A DNA stretch of 64,000 bases from Streptomyces sp. NBC_01142 (GTDB taxonomy: Bacteria > Actinomycetota > Actinomycetes > Streptomycetales > Streptomycetaceae), in contig NZ_JAPEOR010000002.1 of the NCBI RefSeq assembly GCF_026341125.1, forward strand, positions 496,001-560,000, written 5' to 3'. Shown piece after piece: positions 7,747 through 15,250 of this stretch. Every line of letters begins with the position of its first letter. Positions within the stretch are counted from its first letter, which is position 1. The notes beneath the pieces are model-generated. The model made no database searches. It saw nothing but the letters and a program-made list of their open reading frames with translations, and was not told the DNA's origin. A program made the position numbers and the translations under genes.

Positions 7747-10027
7747 GGCCGGCCTGTTCGCGGAGGTCGGCGACCAGACGCCTGCCGCTGACAGTCAGTT
7801 CAGCGGTGCGTTCCAGCGTCCGCAGCGCCTGTCCTGCCTGCTCCTGCTCCACACCTCCGGCTGCGGGCCCCAAGGCGGCCAGGCCCACGCGCTCGTACGC
7901 CCCGGCCAGCAGCTCGGACACCGGAACCGGCTCGTGCTGCCAGGGCGCCGGGTGGCGCCACCAGCCGTCCTGTGCATAGAGATCCGCGACCTGGGACAGG
8001 GCCTGGAGTGTGGCCTGCCGAAAGCCCCGCAGCAGTGCGGTCGCCACATCCGCGGGCGTGCCGCGCAGCGCGAGGCCGAGCGCTCCATAGGCGTGCCGGC
8101 CCACGGACGGCTCGCCAGGGGGCTCTGCGGAGGCCAGCGGCGTCAGGGTGGTGAGCGACCCGGCGAGCTCGGCGGCCTGCTCCGGTACGCCCGCGCGCAG
8201 CAGGGCCCACGCCTCGGTCAGCAGCGTGGCCCGGGCGGCTTCATCGCTCTGGCCGCGCTCTTGTACGGCCCCCTCGAAGCAGTCCCGGTACGGATCGATG
8301 TCGTCGATCACCAGGCCCGGCCAGCCGTCCAGAGCGAGCCGCTGCACGGGCCGCCAGGCGCGAGTGGCTTCGACACGGGTGGCATCGGCGCCTGTGGCTT
8401 CGGCACAAGTGGCTTCGGTGTGGGCGGCTTCGTTGAGGCGTACGGTCCACGGCTCGTGGCCGCGCACACGTACCTGGAAGGCCTTCTCGCTGCCGCGCAC
8501 CTCGGCCTCGCAGTACGCCCCCACGCCGTCCAGACGCAGCTCTCCGAGGGTCGGCAGCCGGAGCCTGCCGTCGTGGCAGTCCACCAGCACGGGGAGGTCG
8601 AGCCCGCCCCGTACGGCCGCTGCGGCGACGTACGACGACAGCCGGCGGGCGAGCTGCGGTGCCTCCGGCCGCCCCTCGCGCAGGGCGTCCAGACAGGTGT
8701 GCAGCCAGGTGCGGGTGTAGGGGTGGGCGCAGATCTCGTCGAGCCCGTCCGACGTCCGTTCGACAGCTGACGCCAGCTCCCAGGCCGTCTGCCATGCCGC
8801 GCCGCCGCGGCCGTCCAGTTCCTGGTGGAGGTCGGCGAGCATGGTGCGGGTCAGATCCTGTTGCAGGAAGAGCAGCGCTCCGGGGTCGGTCACGGCCGGG
8901 GAGACCATCGCGGCGGCCGTGCGCTGCTCGATGCCCAGGATCAGCGCCTCGAGGTCCGTGCAGTACACGGAGGTGTTGTCGAAGTCGTTCGCGGAGCGGT
9001 AGCGGTGGGTGTAGAGCCCGCCGCCGCAGGACCGTACGACCGGGCACTGCCGGCAGGTCTCGCTCACTCCGGCGAGCCCCAGTTGGCGCGCCCTGACGCC
9101 GGGGTGGGCGGCCACCTCGTCGAAGGAGTGGGCAAAAACATCGAATCCGGTGGCGGCCGCGCCTTCGTAGGCGCTCTTGAGCGAGTCGACCTGTTCGAGG
9201 GTGCCGTCGGTTTCGACGACGACGAGGTCGGTGGGCGCAAGGCCGAGGGATTCGGTGAGGCTGGGGCCGCCGCCGAGGGTGGAGAGCACGGATTCGAAGA
9301 GCCGCACCGGTACGTTGCGGCCCTGCGCCTCCCAGCGGTCGAAGATCGCGAGGATCCAGTCGGCGTAGGCGGTCGGCGATCCGTCCGGCCGGGCCGGCGG
9401 GTCGTCCCAGGTGGCGTGCGGCAGCAGAAAGTCGATGCGCGGGGGGTCCAGCTCGGTCAGCGCGTCGTACACGGCGATCGGGTCGTTGGCCACGTCGATC
9501 GTGCAGAGGAGCCCGAGGTAGAGATGGCGGTACTGCTCCTGCCGGAGCAGGTCGACGGCCTTGAGGACCAGGGGGTGACTGGTGCGGCCGTCCGCGAAGC
9601 GGCGGTGCCGGTCGTTCGCGCCGCGGTCCCCGTCGAGGGAGATGCCGACCTTGACGTCGTACTCGCCGAAGAGGTCGAGATAGCGGGGGCTGAGCTGCAG
9701 GCCGTTGGTATGGATCCGCAGATCGAGATCGGCGACCGAGTCGAGGGCTCCGGTCAGCTCCTCGCAGATGCGTCGCAGTCGTGCGGGTCCGGCGAGCAGA
9801 GGCTCCCCTCCGTGCAGGATCACTGACACGGAGGGCAGGGCATGGCTCTTGGCATGCTCGGCCAGTCGCAGAGCTGTCCAGGAAATCGCTTCGTCAGAGA
9901 TTGCCTTCGGGCGGGTACGCCAGCTCTGATCAGCGTGTTCGTAGATATAGCAGTGGTCACAAGCAAGATCACACCTGCTGTGGACCTTCAATACGATCTC
10001 GCGGAAAGGGACCAGGGGTCCAGTCAT
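7739..10027 (-). CDS. fxsB: FxsB-type radical SAM/SPASM peptide-modifying enzyme
   Basis: A 762-residue enzyme that installs the carbon-carbon cross-link (three-residue cyclophane) on FxsA-type precursors, per known family members. The radical SAM cluster motif is C19-x3-C23-x2-C26 (CDLACDHC), followed by YEHADQSW and the GGEPL strand. A SPASM Cys cluster (CRQC ... SCGGG ... VYC, about residues 324-358) binds auxiliary Fe-S. The C-terminal half (about 400-762) is the family's inactivated-metallohydrolase extension; I see no HExxH in it. A linker made of five 15-bp repeats interrupts it. ATG 10027 lies 9 nt after the fxsA stop. The first 60 or so codons use clearly more A/T-ending codons than the rest of the gene, which may indicate recent acquisition or a folding-free start. 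Confidence 0.93.
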   Translation of the reverse strand: MTGPLVPFREIVLKVHSRCDLACDHCYIYEHADQSWRTRPKAISDEAISWTALRLAEHAKSHALPSVSVILHGGEPLLAGPARLRRICEELTGALDSVADLDLRIHTNGLQLSPRYLDLFGEYDVKVGISLDGDRGANDRHRRFADGRTSHPLVLKAVDLLRQEQYRHLYLGLLCTIDVANDPIAVYDALTELDPPRIDFLLPHATWDDPPARPDGSPTAYADWILAIFDRWEAQGRNVPVRLFESVLSTLGGGPSLTESLGLAPTDLVVVETDGTLEQVDSLKSAYEGAAATGFDVFAHSFDEVAAHPGVRARQLGLAGVSETCRQCPVVRSCGGGLYTHRYRSANDFDNTSVYCTDLEALILGIEQRTAAAMVSPAVTDPGALLFLQQDLTRTMLADLHQELDGRGGAAWQTAWELASAVERTSDGLDEICAHPYTRTWLHTCLDALREGRPEAPQLARRLSSYVAAAAVRGGLDLPVLVDCHDGRLRLPTLGELRLDGVGAYCEAEVRGSEKAFQVRVRGHEPWTVRLNEAAHTEATCAEATGADATRVEATRAWRPVQRLALDGWPGLVIDDIDPYRDCFEGAVQERGQSDEAARATLLTEAWALLRAGVPEQAAELAGSLTTLTPLASAEPPGEPSVGRHAYGALGLALRGTPADVATALLRGFRQATLQALSQVADLYAQDGWWRHPAPWQHEPVPVSELLAGAYERVGLAALGPAAGGVEQEQAGQALRTLERTAELTVSGRRLVADLREQAGRG
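8361..8435. repeat. Five tandem 15-bp repeats inside fxsB
   Basis: Five imperfect copies of a 15-bp unit (consensus on + strand c-x-a-g-TGGCTTCGGCA) run head to tail from 8361, 8376, 8391, 8406 and 8421. On the coding strand they give an EAT-x-x pentapeptide series (TEATCAEATGADATRVEAT) between two parts of the FxsB C-terminal extension. The number of units is expected to vary between strains by slippage. Confidence 0.9.
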
Positions 10028-10036
10028 TCCACCAGT

Positions 10037-10201
10037 CTAGAGCGCCGAGTTGAAGGTGGAAGCACGCACAGTCCGGTCCGCAGAAGCGGGGAGCACTCGG
10101 GCCAGCTTTTTGGCGGCTTCTGCACCACGCACATCGATCTGTGCCAGCGGGACGCGATTCTTCTTCGCAGCGGCGAAGGAGGCGGAGGTCTGAATCGTCA
10201 T
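10037..10201 (-). CDS. fxsA: FxSxx-COOH peptide precursor FxsA
   Basis: A 54-residue open frame with ATG at 10201 (AAGGA 9 nt upstream) and TAG at 10037-10039. Its last five residues are F-N-S-A-L, exactly the F-x-S-x-x-COOH pattern that defines this RiPP precursor family. The leader region begins MTIQTSASFAAAKKNRVPLA and continues QIDVRGAEAAKKLARVLP; the core is at the extreme C-terminus (VRASTFNSAL). The three-residue cyclophane is expected to join the Phe ring to the Ser of FNS. It lies 9 nt upstream of fxsB and is the first gene of the operon. It is below the usual length cut-off of gene callers, so it may be missing in automated annotations. The family match is by pattern and context, both specific. 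Confidence 0.93.
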   Translation of the reverse strand: MTIQTSASFAAAKKNRVPLAQIDVRGAEAAKKLARVLPASADRTVRASTFNSAL

Positions 10202-10267
10202 GAGGGGCCGTCCTTGATGTTGTGTCCAGCGCAGCTGCCATGCACCGTTGCGGTGCCCGGCGGCACG

Positions 10268-10295
10268 ACTTTACTCTCATGGCCACCCGCAGCAA
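10268..10295 (-). promoter_or_regulatory. Candidate fxs operon promoter
   Basis: On the minus strand TTGCTG (10290-10295), a 16-nt spacer and TAAAGT (10268-10273) resemble a housekeeping-sigma promoter. Transcription would begin near 10261 and leave a leader of about 60 nt containing the small dyad CACCG-CAA-CGGTG before fxsA. This is inferred from sequence only. Confidence 0.35.
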
Positions 10296-10404
10296 CTCAG
10301 CACATGGACATGGAACAAAAGAGTTTCGCGGCATTCTCGCAGGACAGTACGGAACAAGCCATTCCGCCTAAAGAGTGAAGACAAAAGCGCAGACGGGGGC
10401 GCGC

Positions 10405-11337
10405 ATGTCCAGGAATCCCGGTCCACTGCAGAGCATGGTCTTCCGCAACACTGATCTGCCCGTCCTCTTTCACCGCACGGACACCATCGCCATCGCGCGC
10501 CAGCGCGAAGCCATCGGCGCCACCCGCTCCCAGCTGCTGCTCCTGGTCCTGGGCGCGGCGCTCGCGGCGCTGCCGTCCTCGCTCAGGCTCGGCAGCACGT
10601 TCCAACTCGCCGGCGCACTGAGCGCGTTGGCGTACGCCGGGGTGCTGGTGCTGAGCTACCGCTCGTCCCGGCACAGAGCAAAGTCGCACTGGCAACTCAA
10701 CCGTTCCGCAGCGGAGTTCATCAAATCGATGTGCTGGCGGTACGCCGTCCACGGAGCGCCCTTCGACTCCCGTTGCACCGATCCGGACGGGCTGTTCACC
10801 ACGCGCCTGGAGGAAGGGCTGCGGGAGCTGGCGAAGGTCGGCTGGCAGGACCCGCGGACAAACGACCAGGAGGCGGCCGCCGGTGACCTGCTCACCACTC
10901 CCATGCGGCGGCTGCGCGCCAAGCCGTTCAGTATCCGCAAGGAGACCTACGTCAGGGACCGGCTGATCGAGCAGCGCAACTGGTACCACCGGCGCACGGA
11001 GATCTCCCGTCGCGCCACCACACTCTGGTCCTTCTCGATCGGGCTGCTCACCCTGCTGGCGCTGCTCCTCGCGATGCTGCGGACCTTCTCGGTCGCCGAA
11101 TCCGTCGATATGGCGGGCCTGCTGTCGGCTGCCGCGGCGGCCTGTCTGGCGTGGAGCGAGATCCGGCGCCATCAACCGCTCATCGCAGCACACTCCTTGG
11201 TGGAGGAGGATCTGGCGGCCATGCATACGGCGATGGAGACCACGATCACCGATGTGGAGTGGCCGTCGGCGGTCTACGAGACGGAGCGCATCGTGTCACC
11301 TCAGCACACCGACTGGCTTGTCAGACACCGGAGTTGA
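10405..11337 (+). CDS. DUF4231/SLATT-type membrane protein
   Basis: A 310-residue protein with two pairs of transmembrane helices: about residues 43-90 (LLLLVLGAALAALP, then LAGALSALAYAGVLVLSY) and about 205-252 (FSIGLLTLLALLLAML, then AGLLSAAAAACLAW). Between and after them are charged helical regions (AKSHWQLNRSAAEFIKSMCW, SIRKETYVRDRLIEQRNWY). This matches DUF4231, a SLATT-superfamily member; SLATT proteins are predicted membrane effectors controlled by nucleotide-type signals. ATG 10405 is chosen because GGGGG lies 6 nt upstream; the frame is open to GTG 10375. It converges on a SLOG-like gene, the typical partner fold, and is divergent from fxsA. The effector role is inference from family and context. 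Confidence 0.8.
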   Translation: MSRNPGPLQSMVFRNTDLPVLFHRTDTIAIARQREAIGATRSQLLLLVLGAALAALPSSLRLGSTFQLAGALSALAYAGVLVLSYRSSRHRAKSHWQLNRSAAEFIKSMCWRYAVHGAPFDSRCTDPDGLFTTRLEEGLRELAKVGWQDPRTNDQEAAAGDLLTTPMRRLRAKPFSIRKETYVRDRLIEQRNWYHRRTEISRRATTLWSFSIGLLTLLALLLAMLRTFSVAESVDMAGLLSAAAAACLAWSEIRRHQPLIAAHSLVEEDLAAMHTAMETTITDVEWPSAVYETERIVSPQHTDWLVRHRS

Positions 11338-11339
11338 GA

Positions 11340-11402
11340 GAATGTCAGGTCAGCCTCGCTGAACGTCAGGTCAGCCTCGCTGAATGTCAGGTCAGCCCCG
11401 CT
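11340..11402. repeat. Three tandem 21-bp repeats
   Basis: Units at 11340-11360, 11361-11381 and 11382-11402 are 21 bp each and differ at one position each (GAATGTCAGGTCAGCCTCGCT type). The third copy covers the stop codon and last codons of the SLOG-like gene, so the array looks like a triplication of that gene's 3' end. It fills the whole gap between the two convergent genes. Confidence 0.95.
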
Positions 11403-11871
11403 CGAGGCCCTCGCGCCAGATGACCGTCACGGGCTTGCCGCGCTCGCGTGCGTAGCGGACGATGTCGCCCGTGCCGCCGAGGCCGCGGGCGGGGCGGCCG
11501 TCCCAGACGGCCAGGAGGCGGTCGCAATGGTCGGCGATGTAGGCGCCCGCCGCGTAGTAGGCCTCATCGGTGGAGTACGGGAAGCCCAGTTTGACCTCCC
11601 GGCTGGCCCGGCCCCTGAGGTCCTGGTAGCGGGCAAGTTCGCCGGGGGCGGTGAAGCCCCGTTCGTAGTCGCCGCTGGGGATGACCACGGTCAGCTCCGC
11701 CCCGCAGGCCAGCGCGATGTCCGCGAAGAGCTGGTCGGCGCCGACCGCCAGGCTGCTCAGGGCCTCCATCGCGCCCTGGTAGCCGCTGAGCGCTGCGCGC
11801 ATTCCGGCACGGATATGGGCATAGCCCTCGGGAGGGATGCCTCGGTGGCCGGTCACTCCAATGCGATTCAC
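11392..11871 (-). CDS. SLOG-like nucleotide-binding Rossmann protein
   Basis: A 159-residue single-domain protein. The N-terminal strand and loop IGVTGHRGIPP, the mid segment SLAVGADQLFADIALACG, the strand LTVVIP, and the C-terminal DRLLAVWDGRPARGLGGTGDIV are typical of SLOG/DprA-like Rossmannoid sensors that bind or make nucleotide-derived ligands. It converges on the SLATT-type membrane gene, with the 21-bp repeats between them; SLOG and SLATT proteins are a recognised predicted pair in nucleotide-signal conflict systems. The start is the ATG at 11871; the upstream region is GC-rich with a GGGGG ribosome-like site (GGACGGGGGTTGCGGGTC). The specific ligand is unknown. Confidence 0.75.
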   Translation of the reverse strand: MNRIGVTGHRGIPPEGYAHIRAGMRAALSGYQGAMEALSSLAVGADQLFADIALACGAELTVVIPSGDYERGFTAPGELARYQDLRGRASREVKLGFPYSTDEAYYAAGAYIADHCDRLLAVWDGRPARGLGGTGDIVRYARERGKPVTVIWREGLERG

Positions 11872-11937
11872 TGACCCGCAACCCCCGTCCGTCCAGTGCC
11901 CGACCGCTCCCCCAATCCTCTCAAAAGCGGGCGCGAC

Positions 11938-11974
11938 GTCGAGCCCCCGTCCGTTGCGGGGACGAGGGCTCGAC
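11938..11974 (-). terminator. Hairpin terminator after sprB
   Basis: GTCGAGCCC-CGTCC pairs with its complement at 11960-11974 with one mismatch, forming a long GC-rich stem 26 nt beyond the sprB stop. Confidence 0.65.
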
Positions 11975-11999
11975 TGCTGCCGGTTGCGCTGGTGGTACG

Positions 12000-12899
12000 T
12001 CAGTAGACGCTGACTCCATAGGCGCTGAGGGCCTCGGTCACCGGCTGGAAGAACGTCGTGCCGCCGGAGGAGCAGTTGCCGCTGCCGCCGGAGGTCAGGC
12101 CGATGGCCCGGCTGCCGGAGTAGAGCGGGCCTCCGCTGTCGCCCGGTTCGGCGCAGACGTTGGTGCGGATCATGCCGTAGACGACATCACCGCCGCCGTA
12201 GTTGACCGTGGCGTTCAGTCCGGTGACCCGGCCGCTGTGGGTGCCCGTGGTGGAGCCGCGGCGGGTGACGGACATGTTCACCGTGGCGTTGGCCGCGCTG
12301 GTGATGTCGACGCTGCCGACGGTGCCCGGGTGGGCGAGCGAGGTGTTGTCGTACCTCACGATGCCGTAGTCGTTGCCCGGGAAGCTGGATCCGACCGTGG
12401 GGCCGATGCTCGTGGTACGCGAGGAGTTGGTGTACCAGGGCGGGTTGCCGTCGGTGCAGTGGCCGGCGGTCAGGAAGTAGTAGGTGCTGCCGCTGCGGAC
12501 GTTGAAGCCCGCGGAGCAGCGCCAGCTGGTGGCGTAGACGGCGTCGCCGCCGGAGATGAGCTTGGAGAAGGTGCCGGGGGTGCGCTCGATGCGCAGCGCG
12601 CCGGCGTTGGATCCGGCCTCTTGCCTGATCTTGGCTATCTCGGCCTGGGAGACGGTGCTGTCGGCCGTGACGACCAGGGTGCTGGTCGCTCTGTCGATGT
12701 GCCAGGCGGTGCCTGCCACATTCGCGTCGAGTACGGCGTCACTCGCGGCGGTGAGCTGGTTGGCGCTGAAGGTCTGTGATGAATCGGCGCTGGCGGCGGG
12801 GACGGCCAGCGCTGCGGCGGCGAGCAGACCGGTGGTGACGGCGAGCAGACGCGTGCGTCTCGCCGCGCCACTGCGGGGGATGGTGCGCTTGATCCTCAC
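12000..12899 (-). CDS. sprB: Streptogrisin B precursor (secreted S1 serine protease)
   Basis: A 299-residue pre-pro-protease of the chymotrypsin/alpha-lytic type, the same length I recall for the S. griseus SGPB precursor. Residues 1-38 are an export signal (basic [14 protein letters not shown], hydrophobic [20 protein letters not shown]). Residues 39-114 are the propeptide, and the mature enzyme starts at ISGGDAVY (Ile115). The triad is complete: His147 in TAGHC, Asp177 in GNDYG, Ser255 in GDSGGP. Cys pairs at 128/148 and 249/276 fit the two disulfides. The C-terminus [16 protein letters not shown] is near-identical to SGPB from memory. GTG 12899 has GGAGG 8 nt upstream. It acts outside the cell in protein digestion. 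It stands alone, with its own 244-nt upstream region. Confidence 0.95.
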   Translation of the reverse strand: MRIKRTIPRSGAARRTRLLAVTTGLLAAAALAVPAASADSSQTFSANQLTAASDAVLDANVAGTAWHIDRATSTLVVTADSTVSQAEIAKIRQEAGSNAGALRIERTPGTFSKLISGGDAVYATSWRCSAGFNVRSGSTYYFLTAGHCTDGNPPWYTNSSRTTSIGPTVGSSFPGNDYGIVRYDNTSLAHPGTVGSVDITSAANATVNMSVTRRGSTTGTHSGRVTGLNATVNYGGGDVVYGMIRTNVCAEPGDSGGPLYSGSRAIGLTSGGSGNCSSGGTTFFQPVTEALSAYGVSVY

Positions 12900-13143
12900 T
12901 TGTCGTTCCTCCCGAGGGGAATCGGGGGCCCGCTGTGGGGTTCCGGGCCCGTGAGGCGCAGCCAGTGAGCACCTTCGCTTTTCGGACAGGCGGTACTCCT
13001 GACAAGCGCTGTTCGGGAGTATTCGGGGCGTCAACTTCCGGCGCAAGGGCGCCTTTCGGCCGCGCAGCGCAGGCCACACGTGCGGCCCCGGCTGCTCGGT
13101 GGCCGCCGGGGCTGCGCTGCGTGTGTCCGGCCAGTGGGACGGG

Positions 13144-13944
13144 TCAGCGGCCCAGGAGGTTCCGCTCCCCCGCGGGGACGCCGGCCACGAGGGTGTTCCC
13201 GGGCGGCGGGAACGGGCAGATGAAGTGGTCCGCGAAGGCGCACGGCGGCAGCAGGGACCGGTTGAAATCGACGGTCACCGAGTTGTCGGCGGCCGGTGCG
13301 CAGGGCCGCAGAAAACGGAAGCGGTAGCTGGTGTCTCCGCTGGTGGCGTCCGCGAAGACCGCCCAGAGCGAGCCGTCGGGCTCGACCGCGACATGCAGCG
13401 TGCACTCCTCACCGTCGAGCGCGAAGACGATCTCACCGCCGAGGCCGAGCCCGCGCTCCCGTCCGTCGGCGTTCTCCACCCGTACGCTGCGGTGCTCGTA
13501 CGGACGGAAGCGGCCGGGCAGCACCCATCGGGCGTCGTACGCCGTCACGTCGATGCCTCTGAACGCCTGCCGCGCGGGTGAGGCCGGGTCGAAGTCGCGT
13601 ACCGCCCACAGCCCCTCGCGGCGCAGGAGCACCAGACGCCGCTCGCCGTGCGCGACCCGGGATTCGGAGATCGGGCCATGGTCGGCGGTGAGACGGATCC
13701 GGCCGGTGAGGGGCTTGCCGTCGACGGACAGACGGTCGTCGGCCGAGGCGGTCAGCACCACCTCGCCGCCGTCCTCGGTCCATGTCCCGGGGACGGCCGG
13801 AACTCGACCTTCCGGGTAGTCGGCGAGCCAGTGGGTGCCGGTGAGCGACAGCGGGCCGTACGGCGCCGAGACGGTGGCGGTGCGCTGTTCGTGCCACGTC
13901 TGCCAGTTCCGCCGGCCCGGGGCCGTCTGTGCGTCCGAGCTCAT
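13144..13944 (-). CDS. DUF1684 domain protein
   Basis: A 266-residue cytosolic protein of the DUF1684 family. Typical segments are [18 protein letters not shown] at the start, [19 protein letters not shown] near the middle, and the C-terminal [27 protein letters not shown], whose Asn-Arg ... Pro-Cys-Ala-Phe run is the family hallmark. No enzymatic activity is known to me. It is the last gene of the eight-gene uptake/monooxygenase operon, 4 nt after the upstream flavin oxidoreductase stop, so it probably helps process or sense the same compound. Confidence 0.85.
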   Translation of the reverse strand: MSSDAQTAPGRRNWQTWHEQRTATVSAPYGPLSLTGTHWLADYPEGRVPAVPGTWTEDGGEVVLTASADDRLSVDGKPLTGRIRLTADHGPISESRVAHGERRLVLLRREGLWAVRDFDPASPARQAFRGIDVTAYDARWVLPGRFRPYEHRSVRVENADGRERGLGLGGEIVFALDGEECTLHVAVEPDGSLWAVFADATSGDTSYRFRFLRPCAPAADNSVTVDFNRSLLPPCAFADHFICPFPPPGNTLVAGVPAGERNLLGR

Positions 13945-13948
13945 GCGG

Positions 13949-15250
13949 TCAGCCTTTCCACACCGGCTCGGCGAGCCCGAGGTGCGACCGCAGCGTCGCG
14001 CCGGAGTACTCCGTACGGAAGGCCCCGCGCTCCTGGAGGAGCGGTACGACCTCCTCGACGAAGTCGTCGAGGCCGCCGGGGGTGAGATGGGGGACGAGAA
14101 TGAAGCCGTCGGCCGCGCCCTCGGCGACGAACTCCTCCATCTGCGCGGCGACGCTCTGCGCGCTGCCGATGAAGGACTGCCGGCCGGTGGTCTCGATGAC
14201 GGTCTGCCGGATGGACAGACCCTTCGCCTGCGACAGCGCCCGCCACTTGGCCGCGGTCGCGAAAGGATCAGCGATCTTGACCCGGCCCTGGACGAGGGCG
14301 GAGTCCGGGTCGGGATCGATGTCGGGGAGGGGGCCTTCCGGATCGTACGAGGAGAGATCGCGGCCCCAGATCAGCTCCAGGGCGAGGATCGCGTTCTGCG
14401 GGGAGACCTGCAGGCGCCGGATCTCGGCGGCCCGCTCCTGCGCCTCGGCGTCGCTGTCGCCGATGACGAAGGTGACGCCGGGCATGACCTTGAGGCCGTC
14501 CGGGCTGCGGCCGTAACGCGCCAGGCGCCCCTTGACGTCGGCGTAGAAGGCACGGCCCGCCTCCAGCGTGCCGTGCCGCGTGAAGATCACGTCGGCGGCG
14601 GAGGCGGCGAACTCCCGGCCCTCGTCGGAGTCGCCCGCCTGGATGACGACGGGGTGGCCCTGCGGCGAGCGTGGGACGGTGAACTCTCCCTCGATCGCGA
14701 AGTGCCGGCCGTCGTGGGCGAAGGGACGAGCAGCCCCGGCGGGTGACCAGGAGTCCCAGAGCGCACGGGCGACGGAGACGAACTCGGCGGCCCGGGTGTA
14801 GCGGTCGGCCCGGTCGAGAAAACCTCCGCGCCGGAAGTTCTCCCCGGTGAAGCCGTCGGAGGAGGTGACGACGTTCCAGGCCGCCCGGCCGCCGCTGAGA
14901 TGATCCAGGGAGGCGAGCCTGCGGGCCAGTTCGTACGGCTCATTGAAGGTGGCGTTGACCGTGGCGGCCAGGCCGAGCCGCTCGGTGACGGCTGCGAGCG
15001 CGCTCAGCACGGTGAGGGACTCGGGGCGGCCGACCACGTCCAGGTCGTGGATGCGTCCGTTGTGCTCCCGCAGCCGCAGCCCCTCGGCGAGGAAGAAGAA
15101 GTCGAACAGTCCGCGCTCGGCGGTGCGGGCGAGATGTTCGAAGGAGGAGAAGTCGATCTGGCTCTTCGAGCGGGGGTCGGCCCAGACGGTGGTGTTGTTG
15201 ACGCCCGGGAAGTGGGCGGCGAGATGCATCTGTTTGCGTACGGCGGTCAT
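13949..15250 (-). CDS. LLM-class flavin-dependent monooxygenase (NtaA/DmoA type)
   Basis: A 433-residue bacterial-luciferase-like monooxygenase of the long NtaA/SnaA/DszA/DmoA subgroup, which uses FMNH2 and oxygen to attack C-S or C-N bonds. Diagnostic stretches are LAAHFPGVNNTTVW at the start, LFDFFFLAEGLRL, ATVNATFNEPYELARRLASLDHLSGGRAAWNVVTS (family hallmark SGGR-AWN-VTS), and PVVIQAGDSDEGREFAA. Its ATG overlaps the stop of the next oxygenase by 4 nt. Presence with a polar amino acid-type ABC transporter suggests desulfurisation or degradation of an imported organosulfur compound; the exact substrate is not visible. Confidence 0.88.
   Translation of the reverse strand: MTAVRKQMHLAAHFPGVNNTTVWADPRSKSQIDFSSFEHLARTAERGLFDFFFLAEGLRLREHNGRIHDLDVVGRPESLTVLSALAAVTERLGLAATVNATFNEPYELARRLASLDHLSGGRAAWNVVTSSDGFTGENFRRGGFLDRADRYTRAAEFVSVARALWDSWSPAGAARPFAHDGRHFAIEGEFTVPRSPQGHPVVIQAGDSDEGREFAASAADVIFTRHGTLEAGRAFYADVKGRLARYGRSPDGLKVMPGVTFVIGDSDAEAQERAAEIRRLQVSPQNAILALELIWGRDLSSYDPEGPLPDIDPDPDSALVQGRVKIADPFATAAKWRALSQAKGLSIRQTVIETTGRQSFIGSAQSVAAQMEEFVAEGAADGFILVPHLTPGGLDDFVEEVVPLLQERGAFRTEYSGATLRSHLGLAEPVWKG

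Noticed and set aside
11340..11402. CRISPR array
   Set aside because: The three 21-bp units are directly adjacent without spacers, so it is a plain tandem repeat.
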